A program made the translations under genes and the position numbers. From Pseudomonadota bacterium (GTDB lineage Bacteria; Pseudomonadota; Gammaproteobacteria; Xanthomonadales; Xanthomonadaceae): a stretch of DNA of 5,146 nucleotides. The notes below the pieces were generated by a model that searched no databases, had not been told where the DNA came from, and saw only the letters and a list, made by a program, of their open reading frames with translations. Where the stretch lies: positions 1 to 5,146 of the forward strand of contig JAEXNZ010000505.1 in the NCBI GenBank assembly GCA_023439425.1, written 5' to 3'. Below are positions 1 to 4,001 of this stretch, in pieces. Position 1 is the first letter of the stretch; each line of letters starts with the position of its first letter.

Positions 1-550
1 CGTGGATCACCGGCACGTTGATGTTGAAGAAGCCCAGCACGAACGAGGCCAGGTAGAGCAGGGCGATGCCGCCGGTGGCCGCCACCACGCCCAGTTTGAA
101 GTTCTCGGTGGCCTTGATGATGCCGCTGCGGTAGGCGAACAGCAGGGCGAACAGGGTGCCGAAGGTCAGCAGCACCGCCTGGAACACGATGCCCGGGAAG
201 CGCATTTCAAAGATCGCCGAGATAGCGCCCAGGAAGAAGCCTTCCACCAGCGCGTAGGCCGGAGCCGTCACCGGCGACCATTCTTTCTTGAACACCGTCA
301 CCAGGGCCAGGATCAGGCCGCCCACCGCACCGCCGATGGCGTACAGCTTGGCGGCGGGATTGATCTGCCCGTCGATGCCGACGGTCTGGCTCCAGGCGAA
401 GGCGGCGGTCAGCACGGTCAGCAGCAACAGGATGCCGGTCTTGTTGACCGTGCCGTTGAGGGTCATGGCCTGGTCCGGCCGGGCCACGACGGCCCCGCTG
501 GACAGGTCCAGGAACGTCGATTCGGAAAGGGCGGGGTTGCCGCTGCGCAT
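1..550 (-). CDS. Bax inhibitor-1/YccA-family inner-membrane protein (C-terminus beyond window)
   Basis: Reading the minus strand from the ATG at 550-548 gives 183 residues before the window edge. A hydrophilic N-terminus of about 37 residues (begins MRSGNPALSESTFLDL) is followed by five predicted membrane helices, near residues 38-54, 68-87, 97-114, 119-140 and 152-175. The segment YALVEGFFLGAISAIFE (residues 99-115) is the recognisable signature of the Bax-inhibitor-1/YccA family, whose members are multi-pass membrane proteins; some are known calcium-leak channels. The bacterial role here is unknown. The start is supported by AAGGAG (plus-strand CTCCTT at 558-563) seven bases upstream. Family members are usually around 220-250 residues, so roughly 50-60 are missing to the left. 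The gene is divergent from the tRNA cluster, with about 195 bp between; TATGCT on the minus strand at 606-601 is a weak candidate -10 box. Confidence 0.88.
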   Translation of the reverse strand, partial: MRSGNPALSESTFLDLSSGAVVARPDQAMTLNGTVNKTGILLLLTVLTAAFAWSQTVGIDGQINPAAKLYAIGGAVGGLILALVTVFKKEWSPVTAPAYALVEGFFLGAISAIFEMRFPGIVFQAVLLTFGTLFALLFAYRSGIIKATENFKLGVVAATGGIALLYLASFVLGFFNINVPVIH

Positions 551-678
551 TGCCAATCTCCTTGAAAGGTGTGGATGGAGGCCGTCCGGCCGCTGGGGCG
601 AGCATAGTGGAGCGGGCGGTCTGTCGGCTACCGCGTGGGCTTCCCGAGCGATGTTTGTGAAATTTTGTGTGAAAACCG

Positions 679-707
679 TTGACAGATGCCTCGTCGGTTC
701 CCAAAAT
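679..707 (+). promoter_or_regulatory. Promoter of the tRNA-Pro/Arg/His cluster
   Basis: A perfect -35 box TTGACA (679-684) is followed after 17 bases by CAAAAT (702-707), matching four of six positions of the -10 consensus. It lies 39 bp before tRNA-Pro, and transcription would start near 714. No promoter or terminator of similar quality is visible between the Pro, Arg and His genes, so it probably drives all three. Confidence 0.6.
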
Positions 708-746
708 AGCCGACTCTTTCGGGGGCAACCTCGAGGGATTTACCGC

Positions 747-823
747 CGGGGTATAGCGCAGTCTGGTAGCGCGCCTGCTTTGGGAGCAGGATGTCGGGGG
801 TTCGAATCCCTCTACCCCGACCA
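747..823 (+). tRNA. tRNA-Pro(UGG)
   Basis: This is a 77-nt cloverleaf with acceptor strands CGGGGTA and TACCCCG, discriminator A and an encoded CCA. The anticodon stem CCTGC/GCAGG closes the loop TTTGGGA, giving anticodon TGG at 781-783. The T-loop TTCGAAT is present. It is the first gene of a Pro-Arg-His run and reads CCN proline codons, chiefly CCA and CCG. Confidence 0.97.
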
Positions 824-864
824 ATCTGCTCAAAACGGGATTGGAATGCGACAATCCGGCATGA

Positions 865-941
865 GCGCCCGTAGCTCAACTGGATAGAGCACCGGCCTTC
901 TAAGCCGGCGGTTACAGGTTCGATTCCTGTCGGGCGCGCCA
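865..941 (+). tRNA. tRNA-Arg(UCU)
   Basis: This is a 77-nt cloverleaf with acceptor strands GCGCCCG and CGGGCGC, discriminator G and an encoded CCA. The stem CCGGC/GCCGG closes the loop CTTCTAA, giving anticodon TCT at 899-901. It reads the AGA and AGG arginine codons, which are rare in a GC-rich genome. It lies 41 bp after tRNA-Pro with no terminator visible between them. Confidence 0.97.
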
Positions 942-984
942 ACTGGCGCATGCGTCAGGAGGCAATGATTCAAAAGGTTTCAGT

Positions 985-1062
985 GGTGGCTGTAGCTCAG
1001 TTGGTTAGAGTACCGGATTGTGATTCCGGTGGTCGGGGGTTCGAATCCCCTCAGCCACCCCA
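985..1062 (+). tRNA. tRNA-His(GUG)
   Basis: The acceptor strands GTGGCTG (986-992) and CAGCCAC (1052-1058) are followed by discriminator C and an encoded CCA. The G at 985 supplies the extra G(-1), which pairs with C73 and is the identity mark of tRNA-His. The stem CCGGA/TCCGG closes TTGTGAT, giving anticodon GTG at 1020-1022. It is the third gene of the Pro-Arg-His run. A short GC hairpin without a T tract (GCGCC-GAA-GGCGC, 1080-1092) follows and may be a weak end or processing structure. Confidence 0.97.
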
Positions 1063-1099
1063 CTGTTTCAAAGCCAGGTGCGCCGAAGGCGCTTCCGGG

Positions 1100-1127
1100 T
1101 TGCAGAAAAAGGCGAAGTCGTTACAAT
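1100..1127 (+). promoter_or_regulatory. Candidate promoter of the first tRNA-Lys
   Basis: TACAAT (1122-1127) matches five of six -10 positions. TTGCAG (1100-1105), 16 bases upstream, matches only the TTG of the -35 box. It lies 18 bp before the tRNA-Lys gene. Confidence 0.45.
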
Positions 1128-1145
1128 GATCGCCTGAGTTTTTCA

Positions 1146-1221
1146 GGGCTGTTAGCTCAGTTGGTAGAGCAGTTGACTCTTAATCAATAGGTCCAAGGTT
1201 CGAATCCTTGACAGCCCACCA
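1146..1221 (+). tRNA. tRNA-Lys(CUU), copy 1
   Basis: This is a 76-nt cloverleaf with acceptor strands GGGCTGT and ACAGCCC, discriminator A and an encoded CCA. The stem GTTGA/TCAAT closes the loop CTCTTAA, giving anticodon CTT at 1179-1181, so it reads AAG. Its mature sequence is identical to the copy at 1515-1590. It is followed at once by its own intrinsic terminator. Confidence 0.97.
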
Positions 1222-1229
1222 AGACAGAA

Positions 1230-1257
1230 GCCGCCGGATACGTCCGGCGGCTTTTTT
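1230..1257 (+). terminator. Rho-independent terminator after tRNA-Lys copy 1
   Basis: GCCGCCGGA (1230-1238) pairs perfectly with TCCGGCGGC (1243-1251) around the tetraloop TACG. Six T residues follow at 1252-1257. It starts eight bases after the tRNA 3' end. Confidence 0.93.
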
Positions 1258-1280
1258 CTTGTCTGCGATCAAGCGTTGCG

Positions 1281-1304
1281 CAGCCACGCAGGGCGTGGCT
1301 CTAC
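1281..1304 (-). repeat. SMAG-type REP palindrome with GTAG head
   Basis: AGCCACGC (1282-1289) and GCGTGGCT (1293-1300) form an 8-bp stem with a three-base loop. On the minus strand it starts with GTAG (plus CTAC, 1301-1304). GTAG-headed palindromes of this type are the abundant SMAG family of Stenotrophomonas maltophilia. It is paired with the palindrome at 1326-1348 in the same orientation. Confidence 0.75.
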
Positions 1305-1325
1305 GGGTGGCGCGGACGGTCGGCA

Positions 1326-1348
1326 CGACGTGCATGGCGCGTCGCTAC
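1326..1348 (-). repeat. SMAG-type REP palindrome, second of a pair
   Basis: CGACGTG (1326-1332) pairs with CGCGTCG (1338-1344), with one G-T pair, around the loop CATGG. The GTAG head lies on the minus strand at 1348-1345. It forms a same-orientation dimer with the palindrome at 1281-1304. Between it and the promoter of tRNA-Lys copy 2, about 120 bp hold no gene I can support. Confidence 0.65.
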
Positions 1349-1468
1349 GGGAAGTGGACGGGTAGGGTCGATCGACAGGCGACCGCCGATGTCGCCGCCG
1401 GGTTCTTTAATGCATGGACCCCGGAACGGAGGAGGCTTTTCGCGACACAACCCGCCAGCAAAAAATGC

Positions 1469-1498
1469 TTGCAACTCGATGTCGCAATGCGTCATAAT
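1469..1498 (+). promoter_or_regulatory. Candidate promoter of the second tRNA-Lys
   Basis: TTGCAA (1469-1474, four of six -35 positions) and CATAAT (1493-1498, five of six -10 positions) are separated by 18 bases. They lie 16 bp before the tRNA-Lys gene. Confidence 0.55.
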
Positions 1499-1514
1499 TC
1501 GCCTCCCGATTTTC

Positions 1515-1590
1515 GGGCTGTTAGCTCAGTTGGTAGAGCAGTTGACTCTTAATCAATAGGTCCAAGGTTCGAATCCTTGACAGCCCACCA
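1515..1590 (+). tRNA. tRNA-Lys(CUU), copy 2
   Basis: All 76 nt are identical to the copy at 1146-1221, with anticodon CTT at 1548-1550. The shared order of tRNA, terminator, spacer and two SMAG palindromes shows that it arose by tandem duplication with a period of about 369 bp. The non-tRNA parts have diverged since, while the tRNA has not. Confidence 0.97.
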
Positions 1591-1598
1591 AGACAGAA

Positions 1599-1626
1599 GC
1601 CGCCTGGTTCGCCAAGCGGCTTTTTT
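1599..1626 (+). terminator. Rho-independent terminator after tRNA-Lys copy 2
   Basis: GCCGC (1599-1603) pairs with GCGGC (1616-1620). A C-A mismatch follows, then TGG/CCA, around a TTCG tetraloop, with six T residues at 1621-1626. The T tract and the bases after it match the terminator of copy 1, but the loop side has diverged. Confidence 0.88.
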
Positions 1627-1648
1627 CTTGTCTGCGATCTGGCATATG

Positions 1649-1672
1649 CAGCCACGCAGGGCGTGGCTCTAC
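1649..1672 (-). repeat. SMAG-type REP palindrome in the second Lys unit
   Basis: The 24-base palindrome is identical to that at 1281-1304: an AGCCACGC/GCGTGGCT stem, an AGG loop, and a GTAG head on the minus strand (plus CTAC, 1669-1672). Confidence 0.75.
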
Positions 1673-1725
1673 GCGTGGGCAAGCCATGCAGTACAGGTGG
1701 CGTGTTTTGCTGCAGGTGGTCGACA

Positions 1726-1748
1726 CGACGCGCATGGCGCGTCGCTAG
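1726..1748 (-). repeat. SMAG-type REP palindrome with altered head
   Basis: CGACGCG (1726-1732) pairs perfectly with CGCGTCG (1738-1744) around CATGG. The head on the minus strand reads CTAG instead of GTAG. It is the counterpart of the element at 1326-1348. Confidence 0.6.
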
Positions 1749-1775
1749 GCGGTGCTGGCGACCGCCCAATTCCCC

Positions 1776-1781
1776 TATAAT
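1776..1781 (+). promoter_or_regulatory. -10 box of the disrupted tRNA-Leu gene
   Basis: A perfect TATAAT is followed by a GC-rich stretch (CCCGCCCTGC) directly before the tRNA 5' end at 1792, as in stringently controlled tRNA promoters. No good -35 box is seen at the normal distance. Because the tRNA is now interrupted, transcripts starting here run into the left end of the inserted element and towards the gene at 1973. Confidence 0.6.
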
Positions 1782-1791
1782 CCCGCCCTGC

Positions 1792-1833
1792 GCGAAAGTG
1801 GCGGAATTGGTAGACGCCCTGGATTTAGGTTCC
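1792..1833 (+). pseudogene. 5' half of split tRNA-Leu(UAG)
   Basis: The sequence starts with acceptor strand GCGAAAG and continues with a typical leucine D-arm (GGCGGAATTGGTAGACGC). It ends with anticodon stem CTGGA, loop TTTAGGT (anticodon TAG at 1826-1828) and the first bases TCC of the 3' anticodon stem. The homology stops there. Joined to 3728-3770, it gives an uninterrupted 85-nt tRNA-Leu with perfect acceptor, anticodon and T stems. The 3' half is about 1.9 kb away and the insert does not restore it, so this copy should be non-functional. Confidence 0.93.
1827..1833 (+). repeat. Left attachment core (attL) AGGTTCC
   Basis: The 7-bp AGGTTCC in the anticodon loop and stem is repeated at 3721-3727. 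With upstream context, CTGGA-TTT-AGGTTCC here and CTGGA-GGA-AGGTTCC on the right match at 12 of 15 positions. Host TTT is kept on the left and element GGA on the right, so the exchange occurred within the 7-bp block. Seven bases is a common overlap length for tyrosine recombinases. Confidence 0.82.
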
Positions 1834-1883
1834 CCTCCGGTCTCTTGCAATTCAATGACTTAGCGCTACGTGCGCGTCACATG

Positions 1884-1957
1884 TTCGGCACAGCGACACA
1901 ATTGGCACACAATTTCTAGGCTGTGTGCCGCGACGTTGGCACACCCCTTGGCACACC
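1884..1957. repeat. Cluster of TTGGCACAC repeats, putative recombinase arm sites (left)
   Basis: Copies are TTCGGCACA (1884-1892), TTGGCACAC (1902-1910), an inverted GTGTGCC (1923-1929), TTGGCACACC (1936-1945) and TTGGCACACC (1948-1957). The last two start 12 bp apart. A matching copy lies near the other end at 3658-3666. Short repeats inside both ends of an element, off-centre from the core, are typical of arm-binding sites of lambda-type integrases. This role is inferred. Confidence 0.55.
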
Positions 1958-1959
1958 AC

Positions 1960-1966
1960 GGAGGGG
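1960..1966 (+). promoter_or_regulatory. Ribosome binding site fixing the start of the membrane protein gene
   Basis: GGAGGGG lies six bases before the TTG at 1973. No comparable site precedes the further upstream GTG at 1925, whose reading would also run through the TTGGCACACC repeats. The TTG is therefore the better start. The site begins only two bases after the last repeat copy (1948-1957), so a protein bound there could affect expression. Confidence 0.6.
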
Positions 1967-1972
1967 CGTTAC

Positions 1973-2548
1973 TTGGCTAGCGACAAGAGTTTTTGGCGTG
2001 CAATTCTCGAAGGCGTAGTCGTTGCGGCCATTGTTGGCGCAGGCACTTGGGCGCTCAAGTTCGTGCCCGTGATCGGCCAGTGGTTGAGCAAAGGTGTGAC
2101 CGTTCCTGTCTGGGCGATGTTAGGCATTGCGCTAGCCCTTCCGTTGCTGTTCGTCTTGGCACTCAGCTCCTTCCGCGCGAGTAAGAAGGAAGTTGCCGCC
2201 ATCCAGCAGGTGTCGCCTCAAGCTCCGTCCTCGTGGCGACCTGAAGGGCTGGCGCTTCTAGTGCTGAAGGCGCTTCGGGCAGTTGATGCTGGCGAACTCA
2301 GCCCCGAACAAACCCGCAAGTTTCTCCAAGTGGCGGGCTTCGGAGTCCACCCGTTGTCAGATGTGACTTTGGCCCTGCGGGAGCTGGCGGAGGCAGACTA
2401 TGCTTATTTCAACTACAGCACTCAGTCAGGATTGGTCTACAAGTTGCGCGATGACGGAATCCGCTTTGCGCAGCGCGAAAATATTCCAACCATGCCTTAT
2501 GCAGAGCTTCGTAGACTCCGGGCCGAAATGGACCGTCTGCGGGACTGA
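1973..2548 (+). CDS. Small two-helix membrane protein with C-terminal winged-helix-like domain, function unknown
   Basis: I do not recognise a named family. From the TTG at 1973 the product has 191 residues; a GTG at 1925 in the same frame would add 16. Two hydrophobic helices lie near residues 11-31 (rich in V, A and G) and 44-64, joined by a short loop (VPVIGQWLSKGVT). The C-terminal part, about residues 93-170, has the pattern of a winged helix: LALLVLKALRAV, then LSPEQTRKFLQVAGF, then VTLALRELAEADYAYF, then GLVYKLRDDGIRFAQ, which reads like the hairpin wing followed by a last helix. The end (175-191) is charged. The layout suggests a membrane-anchored sensor or regulator. It is the first gene inside the element, with no promoter of its own that I can identify; the disrupted tRNA-Leu promoter lies about 190 bp upstream. 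The HNH-like gene follows on the same strand after 62 bp, so the two are probably co-transcribed. The coding assignment is good; the role is unknown. Confidence 0.75.
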   Translation: MASDKSFWRAILEGVVVAAIVGAGTWALKFVPVIGQWLSKGVTVPVWAMLGIALALPLLFVLALSSFRASKKEVAAIQQVSPQAPSSWRPEGLALLVLKALRAVDAGELSPEQTRKFLQVAGFGVHPLSDVTLALRELAEADYAYFNYSTQSGLVYKLRDDGIRFAQRENIPTMPYAELRRLRAEMDRLRD

Positions 2549-2610
2549 GATCAGCGGCGTGCATAGATAGATAGCGCGCTGCATTCGTGAACTCCTTGGG
2601 AAGTTCGACT

Positions 2611-3423
2611 ATGCCTCTCCATGTGGTGACGCGCGGTGCGAAGTTTGGGGTTTGCAACATCTGTGGCAACACTGGCCCACTGACTGAGGATCACACTCCG
2701 CCCAAAGGCTGTGTGAATCCAAGTGCTGTTGAGCTTCAACACGTCACGCATCTGCTTGATGCGGGGAAGGCGATCAAGACAAAAGCTCAGGATGGGGTGA
2801 AGTACCGTACGCTGTGCGGCCGGTGCAACAACGCGCTGCTCGGCGGCCGATATGATCCGGTGCTTATCGACTTCACCAAGCGAGTCAGTGGGTTGCTTGC
2901 ATCGGACTTGGCGCTGCCCTCAGTCATGGCGGTGCCTACAAAGCCTGCCCTACTGATTCGCGCGGTTTGGGGGCACTTGGCGGCAGTAGGAGTTGATCGC
3001 TATCAAAAAGGGCCGCTCACGGAGCAATGGCGGGACTTCTTCTTGGACGAAACTCTGCCTTTGCCTGCCGGTGTCAATGTCCACTACTGGATTTATCCCT
3101 ATCGTCGGCAGGCGCTCATCCGCGACGCGGGTTCATTGGATCTCACTAGGGGCGGAGACATTTCCACCTACTGGCTGATGAAGTTTTACCCGTTGGCATT
3201 TGCCATCTGGAAGTCAACGGGGGGATGGGCGCTGCCCTACCGGGATCTCGCGGGATTGCGCGTGCGCTACCCGGATGAGGTGATTGATGTGATGGTTGAC
3301 CTGGCTCCCGTGAGTCACGAGCTGACGTTAGAAGCACCTACTGACACGCAACTCATCATGTTTGGCCAAGACTCCGTTGTTGCGACTAGCCGGAAGCCTC
3401 GCGGGTGCATTCTGAAAATATGA
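2611..3423 (+). CDS. HNH-endonuclease-like protein with CxxC/DH/CxxCN zinc site
   Basis: From the ATG at 2611 the product has 270 residues; a GTG at 2587 in frame would add eight but has no ribosome binding site. GGGAAG at 2599-2604 is a weak site for the ATG. The N-terminal 85 residues show an HNH-like pattern: CNIC (15-18), LTEDH (24-28) followed by TPPK, then CGRCNN (69-74) and LLGGRYD (76-82). The spacing resembles small HNH proteins in which two CxxC pairs bind zinc, with the DH histidine as general base and the asparagine after the second pair supporting the site. The usual final histidine is not obvious, so catalysis is not assured. Residues 90-270 have no motif I recognise but are rich in aromatic residues (VHYWIYPYRR, STYWLMKFYPLAFAIW) and may recognise a target. 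HNH enzymes cut DNA in restriction, homing, phage packaging and defence. As the second cargo gene of the element, it may cooperate with the upstream membrane protein. It converges on the replacement tRNA-Leu. Confidence 0.78.
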   Translation: MPLHVVTRGAKFGVCNICGNTGPLTEDHTPPKGCVNPSAVELQHVTHLLDAGKAIKTKAQDGVKYRTLCGRCNNALLGGRYDPVLIDFTKRVSGLLASDLALPSVMAVPTKPALLIRAVWGHLAAVGVDRYQKGPLTEQWRDFFLDETLPLPAGVNVHYWIYPYRRQALIRDAGSLDLTRGGDISTYWLMKFYPLAFAIWKSTGGWALPYRDLAGLRVRYPDEVIDVMVDLAPVSHELTLEAPTDTQLIMFGQDSVVATSRKPRGCILKI

Positions 3424-3473
3424 CGCTGACTCAGGCGAACTTCCCGCAGAGGTGCGGCTTGGCAGCGATCCCG

Positions 3474-3557
3474 TGGTACCGGTGACAGGACTCGAACCTG
3501 CACGCCAAAGGCGAACGGACCTAAACCGTTTGCGTCTACCAATTCCGCCACACCGGC
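3474..3557 (-). tRNA. Complete tRNA-Leu(UAG) carried by the element
   Basis: On the minus strand this is an 84-nt class II tRNA. Acceptor strands GCCGGTG and CACCGGT (first pair G-U) are followed by discriminator A and an encoded CCA. The D-arm GGCGGAATTGGTAGACGC equals that of the split host gene. The anticodon stem AACGG/CCGTT closes TTTAGGT, giving anticodon TAG at plus 3523-3521. A long variable arm CGCC-TTT-GGCG and a T-arm with TTCGAGT complete it. A73 and the long variable arm fit leucine identity. It decodes CUA and, with wobble, other CUN codons, the same job as the host tRNA that the insertion broke. Its acceptor, anticodon-stem, variable and T-stem sequences differ from the host copy, so it is not a duplicate of it. 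It has AGGTCCG where the host has AGGTTCC, so it lacks the integration core. Confidence 0.95.
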
Positions 3558-3569
3558 ACGGGAGCCTGA

Positions 3570-3575
3570 AGTCTA
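3570..3575 (-). promoter_or_regulatory. Weak candidate -10 box for the element tRNA-Leu
   Basis: On the minus strand TAGACT matches four of six -10 positions and lies 12 bases before the tRNA 5' end, a spacing close to that of the host tRNA-Leu promoter. No convincing -35 box is present at 16-18 bases. Confidence 0.25.
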
Positions 3576-3657
3576 CCCGAGGGAGTATTCATCTGGCGAA
3601 GGAATTGCACCGATCAAGCGATGGAAATGCGAAGGCGGAGGCGCGATCTGCCGCTTG

Positions 3658-3666
3658 TGGCACACC
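3658..3666 (+). repeat. TGGCACACC repeat near right end, putative recombinase arm site
   Basis: Nine bases are identical to the core of the two copies at 1936-1957, in the same orientation, about 55 bp inside the right attachment core. Its presence at the far end supports a recombinase-binding role over a coincidence of the left leader. Confidence 0.45.
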
Positions 3667-3720
3667 GAATGGGCCAAAATTGAGCTGCATCAACGCTTTA
3701 GGTTAATCTGCACTGGAGGA

Positions 3721-3727
3721 AGGTTCC
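3721..3727 (+). repeat. Right attachment core (attR) AGGTTCC
   Basis: This is the second copy of the 7-bp core. Here it sits in a perfect hairpin: GCACTGGA (3710-3717) pairs with TCCAGTGC (3725-3732) around GGAAGGT, mimicking an anticodon arm whose left strand comes from the element and whose outer right strand is host tRNA. Confidence 0.82.
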
Positions 3728-3771
<44 letters not shown>

Positions 3772-3774
3772 AGA

Positions 3775-3790
3775 CCCGGCTGGGGCCGGG
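3775..3790 (+). terminator. Weak hairpin after the tRNA-Leu 3' half
   Basis: CCCGGC (3775-3780) pairs with GCCGGG (3785-3790) around TGGG, five bases after the tRNA end. No T tract follows, so it may be a processing or pause structure and not a true terminator. The rest of the 230-bp gap up to tig holds no gene and no promoter I can support with confidence. Confidence 0.25.
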
Positions 3791-4001
3791 CTGTTCGAGG
3801 GCACGTCCCGCCTGACGGGAGACGGTCTGCCCACCCTGAACGGGGGTCCGGATTGACGCTTCCGGCCCTGTGCTGGCGGCGCTGCCCGATATCGGCCAAA
3901 CTACAGGGCTGCGGCGGGATTGTGCGTCCACGGTCCCGTCTCCAAAACCCGTTTCATTCACATCAGTGCCGGGGGCCGCGCCACCGGTGGCAGGAGTCAA
4001 C

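Larger units (their letters stand above)
1834..3727. mobile_element. 1.9-kb integrase-less integrative element in the anticodon arm of tRNA-Leu(UAG)
   Basis: The insert separates the two halves of tRNA-Leu(UAG) and is bounded by the direct repeat AGGTTCC. One repeat unit plus the interior is 1,894 bp, which would be the size of an excised circle. It contains a membrane/winged-helix gene, an HNH-like gene, a complete tRNA-Leu(UAG) on the opposite strand, and TTGGCACAC-like repeats near both ends. The joined ends (putative attP) read CTGGAGG-AAGGTTCC-CCTCCGG: inverted arms around a spacer, as expected for a tyrosine-recombinase core. GC is lower than in the backbone in hand-counted 60-base samples (60% at 2041-2100 and 50% at 2701-2760, against 68% and 72% in tig). 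No recombinase gene is present, so movement would need an enzyme from elsewhere. It could instead be the shrunken relic of a larger island. Confidence 0.82.

Noticed and set aside
2..565. Long plus-strand reading frame opposite the first gene
   Set aside because: Its product is a low-complexity run of H, Q, D and G; the minus-strand frame gives a recognisable multi-pass membrane protein with a good ribosome binding site.
1925..1972. Upstream GTG as start of the membrane protein
   Set aside because: It has no ribosome binding site and the extra 16 codons read through the TTGGCACACC repeats; the TTG at 1973 has GGAGGGG six bases upstream.
2563..2574. Short tandem repeat of ATAG (three copies) between the two cargo genes
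   Set aside because: It is too short to call a feature or a phase-variation tract, and it lies outside both coding regions.
3444..3457. Hairpin CCGCA-GAGG-TGCGG between the HNH-like gene and the element tRNA as a shared terminator
   Set aside because: The stem has only five pairs and no T tract on either strand.
1834..3727. Insert as a self-splicing intron, because group I introns occur in tRNA-Leu anticodon loops and can carry HNH genes
   Set aside because: The break lies in the 3' anticodon stem, not inside the anticodon; a 7-bp direct repeat flanks it, a whole tRNA sits inside, and I could not see a group I or II core. RT-PCR for a spliced tRNA would settle it.
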